A stretch of 64,000 nucleotides of DNA, from positions 62,001-126,000 of the forward strand of contig NZ_JAHTKI010000015.1 of assembly GCF_019145475.1 (NCBI RefSeq). The letters are read 5' to 3'. Positions within the stretch are counted from its first letter, which is position 1. Every line of letters starts with the position of its first letter. The DNA comes from Pseudomonas botevensis. GTDB lineage: Bacteria > Pseudomonadota > Gammaproteobacteria > Pseudomonadales > Pseudomonadaceae. A program made the position numbers and the translations under genes. Below are positions 9,006-15,573 of the stretch, piece after piece. Below the pieces are notes generated by a model. It had not been told where the DNA came from and did no database searches. It saw only the letters and a program-made list of their open reading frames with translations.

Positions 9006-9911
9006 ATGCTCAACAAACGCCACCTGCCATCGATCACCGCGTTGCAGTGCTTCGAAGCCGTGACCCGGCACCTGAGTTTCACCCGGGCCGCCGAGGAACT
9101 GAACCTGACCCAGAGCGCCGTCAGCAAGCAGGTGGCGCAGCTTGAGGAATTGTTGCAGCACTTGTTGTTTCGTCGGGTACGGCGCCGTTTGCAGATGACC
9201 CCGGCCGGGGATCTGTACCTGGTGGAAGTCCGAAAAATCCTGACCCAGGTCGAGATGTCGACTCATTACCTGCGTTCCTACGGCGGCGAAACCGAAGTCC
9301 TGCGCGTCTCCACGCCCTCGACTTTCGGCGCCCGCTGGCTGGTGCCACGGCTCAAGGGCTGGCGTCTGCGTCATCCATCGATTCATCTGGATCTGTGCAA
9401 CGAGCAGGAGGCCGATGACCTGCTGCAAGGACGCAGCGATCTGGCGTTCTATTTCGGCCAGGGATCGCGCCCCGGCACCGAATGCCTGAAATTGTTCGGC
9501 GAAGAACTGGTGCCGGTGTGCGCCCCCGGCAGCCTGCCCGACACACCGTTTACCGACCCGACCCAACTCACCGATCTGGTGCTGCTGCAAAACGCCTCGC
9601 GCCCGCAGGCCTGGCACGACTGGTTCGACAGCCAGGGCTACCAGACCGAGCACAGCTACCATGGCCCGCGTTTCGAAACCTTTTATATGTGCATCCGTGC
9701 GGCGCAGGTCGGTTGCGGTGTAGCCCTTTTGCCGAAATTCCTGGTGGAAGAGGAATTGGCCGACGGCAAACTGGTCATTCCCTGGCAGCATGCGATGCCC
9801 AGCAACGACGCCTACTACCTGGCCTATCCGGAGCACGCCGTGGAAGTGCCCAAGGTGCGGGATTTCGTGAAATGGATGCTGGAGCAGATCGACAGCCCGC
9901 AAATGCCATGA
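9006..9911 (+). CDS. LysR-family regulator, probable activator of amaAB
   Basis: 301-residue LysR-type regulator. The winged helix-turn-helix is at about 10-65 (LSFTRAAEELNLTQSAVSKQ), and the type 2 periplasmic-binding effector domain runs from about 90 to the end. The ATG at 9006 was preferred over an earlier in-frame one because AAGGGAT lies 8 bases upstream. It is transcribed away from amaB across a 165-base gap. That divergent layout usually means local control of the neighbouring pathway. By position it corresponds to the regulator called AmaR in other pseudomonads, but the sequence alone does not prove the target or the effector. Confidence 0.85.
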   Translation: MLNKRHLPSITALQCFEAVTRHLSFTRAAEELNLTQSAVSKQVAQLEELLQHLLFRRVRRRLQMTPAGDLYLVEVRKILTQVEMSTHYLRSYGGETEVLRVSTPSTFGARWLVPRLKGWRLRHPSIHLDLCNEQEADDLLQGRSDLAFYFGQGSRPGTECLKLFGEELVPVCAPGSLPDTPFTDPTQLTDLVLLQNASRPQAWHDWFDSQGYQTEHSYHGPRFETFYMCIRAAQVGCGVALLPKFLVEEELADGKLVIPWQHAMPSNDAYYLAYPEHAVEVPKVRDFVKWMLEQIDSPQMP

Positions 9912-10023
9912 GCCCGCGCCCGCAGCCGTGTCAAAAAATGCTGGCAATCCCTATCGCTGATATGCGCCACTAGCGCCATTGATTGATCCCGCGCACCGGC
10001 GCGGTGTACCTGGAGATCCGTTT

Positions 10024-11247
10024 ATGAGCGAGAGTGTGTTTGCCGATCGCATCGTGCAGAACCTGCTCGACACCGACTTCTACAAACTGACGATGATGCA
10101 GGCGGTGCTGCACAACTACCCCAACGTCGAAGTCGAATGGGAGTTCCGTTGCCGCAACAGCGAAGATCTGCGCCCGTATCTGGCCGAGATCCGCTTCCAG
10201 ATCGAGCGCCTGGCGGAGTTGAGTCTGAGCGCCGATCAGTTGAGTTTTCTTGAGCGCATCTCCTTCCTGAAACCGGACTTTCTGCGCTTTCTGGGGTTGT
10301 TCCGCTTCAACCTGCGCTATCTGCACACCGGGATCGAGAATGGCGAATTGTTCATCCGCCTGCGCGGGCCATGGCTGCATGTGATTCTGTTCGAAGTGCC
10401 GCTGCTGGCGATCGTCAGCGAAGTGCGCAACCGCTATCGCTACCGTGAAATCGTTCTGGGCCAGGCCCGCGAGCAGCTCTACCGCAAATTCGACTGGCTG
10501 ACCGCCAACGCCTCGGCCGAGGAACTGTCGCAATTGCAGGTCGCCGATTTCGGCACCCGCCGCCGGTTCTCCTACCGCGTGCAGGAAGAAGTGGTGAACG
10601 TGCTCAAGCATGATTTCCCCGGACGCTTCGTCGGCACCAGCAACGTGCATCTGTCCCGCGAGCTGGACATGAAACCCTTGGGCACCATGGCCCACGAATG
10701 GATCATGGCCCATCAGCAACTCGGCCCACGACTGATCGACAGCCAGAGCGCCGCCCTCGATTGCTGGGTTCGCGAGTATCGCGGCCTGCTCGGGATCGCC
10801 CTGACCGACTGCATCACCACCGATGCCTTCCTCGGCGATTTCGATCTGTACTTCGCCAAGCTCTTCGACGGACTGCGCCACGACTCCGGGGATCCGGTGC
10901 TGTGGGGCGAAAAATGCATCGCCCACTATCACAAGCTCGGCATCGACCCGATGAGCAAGACGCTGGTGTTCTCCGACAGCCTGACCCTGCCCAAGTCGCT
11001 GGAAATCTTCCGCGCGCTGCGTGGACGGATCAATGTCAGCTTCGGCATCGGCACCAACCTCACCTGCGACATTCCGGGTGTCGAACCGATGAGCATCGTG
11101 CTTAAAATGACCGCCTGCAACGGCCAGCCAGTGGCGAAAGTCTCCGACGAGCCAGGCAAGACTCACTGCAAAGACCCGAATTTCGTCGCCTATTTGCGAC
11201 ACGTTTTCCAGATTCCTGCCGTTTCCAGCCTATCTAGCAAGGAGTGA
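10024..11247 (+). CDS. pncB: Nicotinate phosphoribosyltransferase
   Basis: Joins nicotinate and PRPP to give nicotinate mononucleotide, with ATP hydrolysis; first committed step of the Preiss-Handler NAD salvage route. 407 residues, standard length. The N-terminal LLDTDFYKLTMMQAV is the family hallmark. His224 in GTMAHEWIMAHQ corresponds to the histidine that is phosphorylated during catalysis. DLYFAKLFDGLRHDSGDP forms part of the PRPP site. GGAG lies 8 bases before the ATG. nadE follows after 4 bases, so the two are co-transcribed and carry out successive parts of NAD synthesis. Confidence 0.96.
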   Translation: MSESVFADRIVQNLLDTDFYKLTMMQAVLHNYPNVEVEWEFRCRNSEDLRPYLAEIRFQIERLAELSLSADQLSFLERISFLKPDFLRFLGLFRFNLRYLHTGIENGELFIRLRGPWLHVILFEVPLLAIVSEVRNRYRYREIVLGQAREQLYRKFDWLTANASAEELSQLQVADFGTRRRFSYRVQEEVVNVLKHDFPGRFVGTSNVHLSRELDMKPLGTMAHEWIMAHQQLGPRLIDSQSAALDCWVREYRGLLGIALTDCITTDAFLGDFDLYFAKLFDGLRHDSGDPVLWGEKCIAHYHKLGIDPMSKTLVFSDSLTLPKSLEIFRALRGRINVSFGIGTNLTCDIPGVEPMSIVLKMTACNGQPVAKVSDEPGKTHCKDPNFVAYLRHVFQIPAVSSLSSKE

Positions 11248-11251
11248 ATTC

Positions 11252-12079
11252 ATGCAAGCCGTACAGCGTGAGATTGCTGAACAGCTCAAGGTCCAGCCGC
11301 CGTTCGCCGACGACAAGGCCCTTGAGGCCGAAGTCGCCCGACGCATCACCTTCATTCAGGATTGCCTGGTCAATTCCGGCCTCAAGACCCTGGTGCTGGG
11401 CATCAGCGGCGGCGTCGACTCGCTGACCGCCGGCCTGCTCGCCCAGCGCGCCATGCGCGAATTGCGCGAACGTACCGGCGACAACGCCTACAAGTTCATC
11501 GCCGTGCGTCTGCCGTACGAAGTGCAGTTCGACGAACACGAGGCCCAGGCCTCGGTGGACTTCATCGCCCCGGACGAACGCCACACCGTCAACATCGGCC
11601 CGGCGGTGAAGTCCCTGGCCGGCGAAGTCGCGGCGTTCGAAGGCAAGCATGCGGTGTCGGTGGACTTCGTCCTCGGCAACACCAAGGCGCGGATGCGCAT
11701 GGTCGCCCAGTACACCATCGCCGGCGCGGCGCACGGGCTGGTGATCGGCACCGACCACGCGGCGGAAGCGGTGATGGGCTTTTTCACCAAGTTCGGCGAC
11801 GGCGCCTGCGACCTCGCGCCGCTCAGCGGCCTGGTGAAAAATCAGGTACGCGCGATCGCCCGCAGCTTCGGCGCGCCGGAATCGCTGGTGGAAAAAATCC
11901 CGACGGCGGATCTCGAAGACCTGTCGCCGGGCAAACCCGACGAAGCCTCCCACGGCGTGACCTACACCGAAATCGACGCGTTCCTGCACGGCGAGCCGGT
12001 GCGTGAGGAAGCGTTCAAGATCATCGTCAACACGTACAACAAGACCCATCACAAGCGCGTGATGCCGTTTGCGCCGTAA
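11252..12079 (+). CDS. nadE: Ammonia-dependent NAD synthetase
   Basis: Amidates nicotinate adenine dinucleotide to NAD using ATP and ammonia. 275 residues, with the ATP pyrophosphatase P-loop SGGVDS at 52-57. There is no N-terminal nitrilase domain, so this is the short ammonia-using form rather than the glutamine-using one. The motif GTDHAAEAVMGFFTKFGDGA contains the substrate-binding and metal-binding residues. AAGGAG lies 7 bases upstream. It follows pncB by 4 bases and is followed by a terminator-like hairpin. Confidence 0.96.
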   Translation: MQAVQREIAEQLKVQPPFADDKALEAEVARRITFIQDCLVNSGLKTLVLGISGGVDSLTAGLLAQRAMRELRERTGDNAYKFIAVRLPYEVQFDEHEAQASVDFIAPDERHTVNIGPAVKSLAGEVAAFEGKHAVSVDFVLGNTKARMRMVAQYTIAGAAHGLVIGTDHAAEAVMGFFTKFGDGACDLAPLSGLVKNQVRAIARSFGAPESLVEKIPTADLEDLSPGKPDEASHGVTYTEIDAFLHGEPVREEAFKIIVNTYNKTHHKRVMPFAP

Positions 12080-12097
12080 GTCCTGACCGCGACATGC

Positions 12098-12136
12098 AAA
12101 GGCCCACCGAGGTTTGACCCGGTGAGCCTTTTGGCT
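12098..12136 (+). terminator. Probable terminator of pncB-nadE
   Basis: Imperfect stem AAGGC.CACCG / CGGTGaGCCTT followed by TTTTGG on the plus strand, 20 bases after the nadE stop. The T-run is short, so efficiency is uncertain. Confidence 0.5.
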
Positions 12137-12155
12137 TTGGCCGCGTCATGCTGAG

Positions 12156-13064
12156 TCATCGTTGCGTTGGCGATATCACCCTGATGACTAACGTGGATGA
12201 CAGTTGGTCGCCGGACTTGGCTCTGAAGGTATGGACCTTGGGCTGCAGATTACGAAGCCTGACGGTAAAAATGCCGTTCTCATCGGCCTCGAATGGCGCC
12301 AGCTCACCGTCGTAATCAACAATATGCCCTTTCGCCTTGAAGCCGGCCGTCCCCACAATCGTCACCGATGTATCAGAGGTCGTCTCGTGATTGCCGATCA
12401 GTCGAAACCTTTCCCCATAAATAAACTGAAGCGTGAGCTCAACCGCGACGACTCTAATATGGTGCGGCAGCGATGCATCGCCGTTTCGTTCGACAGCGGT
12501 GAACGCATGATTACCGGGTGCTACGTACTCGACGAAAGCACTCCAATGCCCGCTGGCATCAACATTGAGTGTTTGCAGCAGTTCATCATTATCCCAAAGC
12601 TCTATTTGCGTACTCGGCTCCCCCTCGCCAACAAAGTTCAGAGCATTGAAACGAGTGAGACTGCCATCCTCGATGGGAACGCCGTCAGGCCCCGTCACCC
12701 AGAGAATGCGTGCAGCCGCCACGTCCATGAAGACAACCCATGTTTCTGATTCCGTGCCATTGGCGGCTAGCACTCTGTAATAGCGTTCACCCCGCTTTTG
12801 CTTGGTTACATGGAATTCGAAGTGTCCGTCTTCGTTGGCAATAGCCCTTTCCAGGAAAAAAGCACCATCGACGAGTTCTACAGTTTGACCAGGTTCAGCC
12901 TCGCCTCTAATCCTCAGATAAGCATTTTTACTGATACCTCCGGGTTCAATCTCAACCCCATCACCGTTTCTAACGGACAAGATTCTTGGCTCCATCTCCC
13001 TGGATTGTTTATTGGGCGACTGAGTCAAAGCGTGTGCTCCGGGGAATTTCTCTTGATCGGTCAT
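12156..13064 (-). CDS. Orphan Ig-like repeat protein, function unknown
   Basis: 302 residues with three weak repeats of a bacterial Ig-like pattern at about 30-120, 120-200 and 205-300. Each has a GxAxPGxxVELxD-like strand pair followed by DxxGxFxxxV. No signal peptide or membrane segment is seen, which is odd because such modules usually belong to surface or secreted proteins. Its base composition is clearly more AT-rich than its neighbours, which suggests recent transfer. AAGGAG lies 7 bases before the ATG, so it is probably translated. It is convergent with nadE and upstream of azurin. It could be an accessory piece of a larger adhesin or toxin family, but no function is claimed. Confidence 0.7.
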   Translation of the reverse strand: MTDQEKFPGAHALTQSPNKQSREMEPRILSVRNGDGVEIEPGGISKNAYLRIRGEAEPGQTVELVDGAFFLERAIANEDGHFEFHVTKQKRGERYYRVLAANGTESETWVVFMDVAAARILWVTGPDGVPIEDGSLTRFNALNFVGEGEPSTQIELWDNDELLQTLNVDASGHWSAFVEYVAPGNHAFTAVERNGDASLPHHIRVVAVELTLQFIYGERFRLIGNHETTSDTSVTIVGTAGFKAKGHIVDYDGELAPFEADENGIFTVRLRNLQPKVHTFRAKSGDQLSSTLVIRVISPTQR

Positions 13065-13218
13065 GCGAAAACTCCTTTTTCGAAAATGAACGCGCAAAGC
13101 GATCTGAGCGCCATGCCATCTGACGCGCGATCAAAATCTTCGTCTACTGTCAGAAATTACAGGTGGCGGCCTTTTTCCGACCAGCGGCCCTCCCCCGTCC
13201 GAGCAATGCCCCAGACGC

Positions 13219-13256
13219 AAAAACGCCGTTGCGGTACTACCGCAACGGCGTTTTTT
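13219..13256. terminator. Bidirectional terminator downstream of azurin
   Basis: Perfect stem AACGCCGTTGCGG / CCGCAACGGCGTT with an A-run before and a T-run after it. It lies 20 bases past the azurin stop on the minus strand. It stands just upstream of the Ig-like gene and would keep azurin transcripts out of it. Confidence 0.9.
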
Positions 13257-13276
13257 GTATTGCCGGGACTGTGCGT

Positions 13277-13723
13277 TTACTTGACGGTCACAGTGCCTTT
13301 CATCATCGAGATGTGGCCCGGGAACGAGCAGAAGAAGCCGTAGGCTTCGCCGGCGGTCAGCTTGGACACGTCGATGGTCAGCGAATCTTTTTCGCCGGCG
13401 CCGATGATCTTGGTGTGGGCGATGACGCGAGCGTCGCCTTCCGGCAGGTAGTTCTTGTCGATGCCTGCGGCCAGGCCGGCGGTGGCGATCGGCTGCATGT
13501 CGGCTTCTTTACTGATCACCAGGTTATGGCCCATCACGTTCTTCGGCAGGCTGCCGGAGTGGGTCAGTTCGACGGTGAAGGTCTTGCAGCTCTTGTCGAT
13601 TTCGATGGCCTTGGTGTTGAAGGACATCTGGTCGGTGGAGTCAACGGTGGTTTTACACTCGGCAGCCATCAATTGGCTGCTGGCCAGCGCCAGCAGGGAT
13701 ACCGCAACAACTTTGGAAAACAT
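13277..13723 (-). CDS. azu: Azurin, periplasmic blue copper protein
   Basis: Small type 1 copper electron carrier that shuttles electrons in the periplasm, for example to nitrite reductase or cytochrome peroxidases. The 148-residue precursor has a 20-residue signal peptide ending LMA, then a 128-residue mature protein starting AECKTT. All ligands are present in mature numbering: Gly45, His46 (GHNLVIS), Cys112, His117 and Met121 (CSFPGHISMM). The Cys3-Cys26 disulphide is also present. GGAG is 7 bases before the ATG. A candidate ANR site lies about 80 bases upstream. It has its own terminator, so it is monocistronic. Confidence 0.97.
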   Translation of the reverse strand: MFSKVVAVSLLALASSQLMAAECKTTVDSTDQMSFNTKAIEIDKSCKTFTVELTHSGSLPKNVMGHNLVISKEADMQPIATAGLAAGIDKNYLPEGDARVIAHTKIIGAGEKDSLTIDVSKLTAGEAYGFFCSFPGHISMMKGTVTVK

Positions 13724-13795
13724 GGTGAATCTCCAAGGCAGGGTTAACAAAAACACGAGTGGTAGGAAGACTGCCTGAAATCTTCGCAAGTTCAT

Positions 13796-13809
13796 ATGAC
13801 TTGAGTCAA
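13796..13809 (-). promoter_or_regulatory. Candidate ANR/FNR-type site upstream of azurin
   Basis: On the minus strand TTGAC-TCAA-GTCAT is a near-perfect dyad. It matches 7 of the 10 fixed bases of TTGAT-N4-ATCAA. Its centre is about 79 bases upstream of the azurin ATG, which would put a class II start about 38 bases before the gene. No clear -10 was identified, so the call is tentative. Confidence 0.4.
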
Positions 13810-13812
13810 AAA

Positions 13813-13822
13813 TTGTATACAA
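13813..13822. promoter_or_regulatory. Perfect palindrome TTGTATACAA, operator-like
   Basis: A 10-base perfect palindrome three bases from the ANR-like site, in the intergenic space between azurin and the divergent small ORF/LOG gene. Its form resembles operators of GntR-family regulators. No regulator gene is adjacent. Confidence 0.35.
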
Positions 13823-13916
13823 CTTTCAGGCTATGACATCCATCGAAACAATCTACCGGCCAGATTTCCCGGCCAGCTCTATGATCGGCCCATCCAACTG
13901 ATACGGAGTGCCCGTC

Positions 13917-14006
13917 ATGATCTTTAACGACCTGTTGCGCAGCCTGCTCGCCGCCTATGCCTGCGGCGCCAGCGGCACCTGTGAAATGCCTCGCCGCGAA
14001 GTCTAG
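13917..14006 (+). CDS. Candidate 29-residue small protein upstream of the LOG gene
   Basis: An ATG at 13917 with GGAG 8 bases upstream opens a 29-codon frame ending in TAG. The peptide starts MIFNDLLRSLLAAYAC. It has a hydrophobic N-terminal half, two cysteines (residues 16 and 22) and a charged tail. It lies 60 bases upstream of the LOG-family gene on the same strand and could be a leader peptide or a small membrane-associated protein. The rest of the 343-base gap between azurin and the LOG gene holds the two regulatory sites. Evidence is limited to start context and position. Confidence 0.4.
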   Translation: MIFNDLLRSLLAAYACGASGTCEMPRREV

Positions 14007-14066
14007 CCCTTGGAGCGAGGCCTGCCAGCCATTACCCTGTGCGACTGATCGACACAGGAGCAACGC

Positions 14067-14654
14067 ATGTCTCTCACTTCCGTTTGTGTATTTTGCGGCG
14101 CCAACGCCGGTACCACCCCGGCGTACACCGAGGCCGCCAAAGCCCTTGGCCGGGCATTGGCCGAACGTAAACTGACTCTGGTCTACGGCGGGGGCGCCGT
14201 GGGTTTGATGGGGATCGTCGCCGACGCGGCGCTGGCGGCCGGTGGCGAAGTGATCGGCATCATTCCGCAGAGCCTGATGGACAAGGAAATCGGTCACAAG
14301 AGCCTGACCCGCCTGGAAGTGGTCGATGGCATGCACGCCCGCAAGGCGCGGATGGCTGAACTGAGCGACGCCTTCATCGCCCTGCCCGGCGGCCTCGGCA
14401 CCCTCGAAGAGCTGTTTGAAGTCTGGACCTGGGGCCAGCTCGGCTATCACGGCAAACCGTTGGGCCTGCTGGAAGTGAACGGTTTCTACAGCAAGCTCAC
14501 CGCGTTTCTCGACCACATCGTCGGCGAAGGTTTCGTCCGCGCACCACACCGCGAGATGCTGCAAGTCAGCGAATCGCCACAGACCTTGCTCGATGCGCTG
14601 GATAGCTGGAAACCAACCGTCGCCCCGAAGTGGGTGGACCAGAAACCAGGCTGA
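14067..14654 (+). CDS. LOG-family nucleotide phosphoribohydrolase
   Basis: 195-residue Rossmann-fold protein of the TIGR00730 / LOG family, which cleaves the N-glycosidic bond of AMP or of cytokinin riboside 5'-monophosphates. The nucleotide-binding motif LVYGGGAVGLMG is at about 37-48. The family signature PGGLGTLEE begins near residue 107 and carries the glutamates used in catalysis. AGGAG lies 6 bases before the ATG. In bacteria many members act on purine nucleotides in general, so a cytokinin role should not be assumed. Convergent with the transglutaminase-like gene that ends 25 bases further on. Confidence 0.88.
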   Translation: MSLTSVCVFCGANAGTTPAYTEAAKALGRALAERKLTLVYGGGAVGLMGIVADAALAAGGEVIGIIPQSLMDKEIGHKSLTRLEVVDGMHARKARMAELSDAFIALPGGLGTLEELFEVWTWGQLGYHGKPLGLLEVNGFYSKLTAFLDHIVGEGFVRAPHREMLQVSESPQTLLDALDSWKPTVAPKWVDQKPG

Positions 14655-14679
14655 TCCCGCCAGGAGCTGATCCCGGGCC

Positions 14680-15573
14680 TCATTGATCCAGTGGCAGCAC
14701 CGTGACCCGCACCTCCGGGTCATGGCTCCCGCCGCCCAGAATCACCCCGCGCAACGGCGATACATCGGAAAAATCCCGGCCCCAGGCCAGGGTGATGTGT
14801 TCCAGCGCCGGTTGCACGTTGTTGGTCGGATCAAAATCGACCCAGCCCAGCACCGGGCAAAACACTGAAACCCAGGCGTGGGACGCATCGGCGCCGATCA
14901 ACCGGGGTTGCCCCGGCGGTGGCCGGGTCAGCAGATAGCCACTGACGTAACGCGCCGCCAGCCCACGGGAGCGCAGGCAGGCCAGCATCAGGTGAGCGAA
15001 GTCCTGACAGACGCCACGTCGACGCTCCAGCACTTCCACCAATGGCGTCGCCACCTGGGTCGCTTCAGCGTCGAAGGTGAATTCGCTGAAGATTTTTTCC
15101 ATCAAGGCACGCACACCCAGTAACAGGGGACGTCCCGCCGGGAAACAGCTTTCGGAGAACTCGACGAAGCTGCGCTTCAGGTGAACGTAAGGCGACTGGA
15201 AACGATAGCGGCAGGCCTCCAGCCGTTCAGCGGACAACGGCTGGCTATTGTAGGTCAGCTCATTGCGCGCCAGTTCCCAGGCCACAGACAGATTGAAATC
15301 CAGCGCCGGCCGCGCCAGCACTTCGACCGTCAGACGTGCGTTGACCTGCAACTCATCATGGGGCCGCTCGAAGGCCAGGCGTGTCAGCGGATTGCCGAAC
15401 ACATCCTGCTCATCACGGCGGGTCGTCGGCTCCGGACTGATCAGCAATTGCCGCTCGGTCCAGCGCTGCCAGGCGCATTCCCGGGGCCACAGATGCGCCA
15501 GTTGCTGCGCCAGGGAAACCGGGCTGTCGTAGTGATAACAGGTGTCGTGGAGGATCTGGTAACGGGCATTCAT
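14680..15573 (-). CDS. Transglutaminase-like cysteine peptidase, third gene of peptide-ligase cluster
   Basis: 297 residues. The N-terminal beta-rich domain (about 1-120, starting YQILHDTCYHYDSPVSLAQQ) precedes a transglutaminase-like core. The triad is complete: Cys189 (GVCQDFAH), His232 (SHAWVSV) and Asp248 (DFDPTNN). These proteins are predicted to cut or transfer amide bonds rather than cross-link proteins as in animals. The start overlaps the stop of the ATP-grasp gene as TGATG, so translation is coupled. It belongs with the two upstream genes in a conserved, experimentally uncharacterised set, also found in mycobacteria (Rv2566-Rv2569c region). No signal peptide is seen, so action is probably cytoplasmic. 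Confidence 0.85.
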   Translation of the reverse strand: MNARYQILHDTCYHYDSPVSLAQQLAHLWPRECAWQRWTERQLLISPEPTTRRDEQDVFGNPLTRLAFERPHDELQVNARLTVEVLARPALDFNLSVAWELARNELTYNSQPLSAERLEACRYRFQSPYVHLKRSFVEFSESCFPAGRPLLLGVRALMEKIFSEFTFDAEATQVATPLVEVLERRRGVCQDFAHLMLACLRSRGLAARYVSGYLLTRPPPGQPRLIGADASHAWVSVFCPVLGWVDFDPTNNVQPALEHITLAWGRDFSDVSPLRGVILGGGSHDPEVRVTVLPLDQ

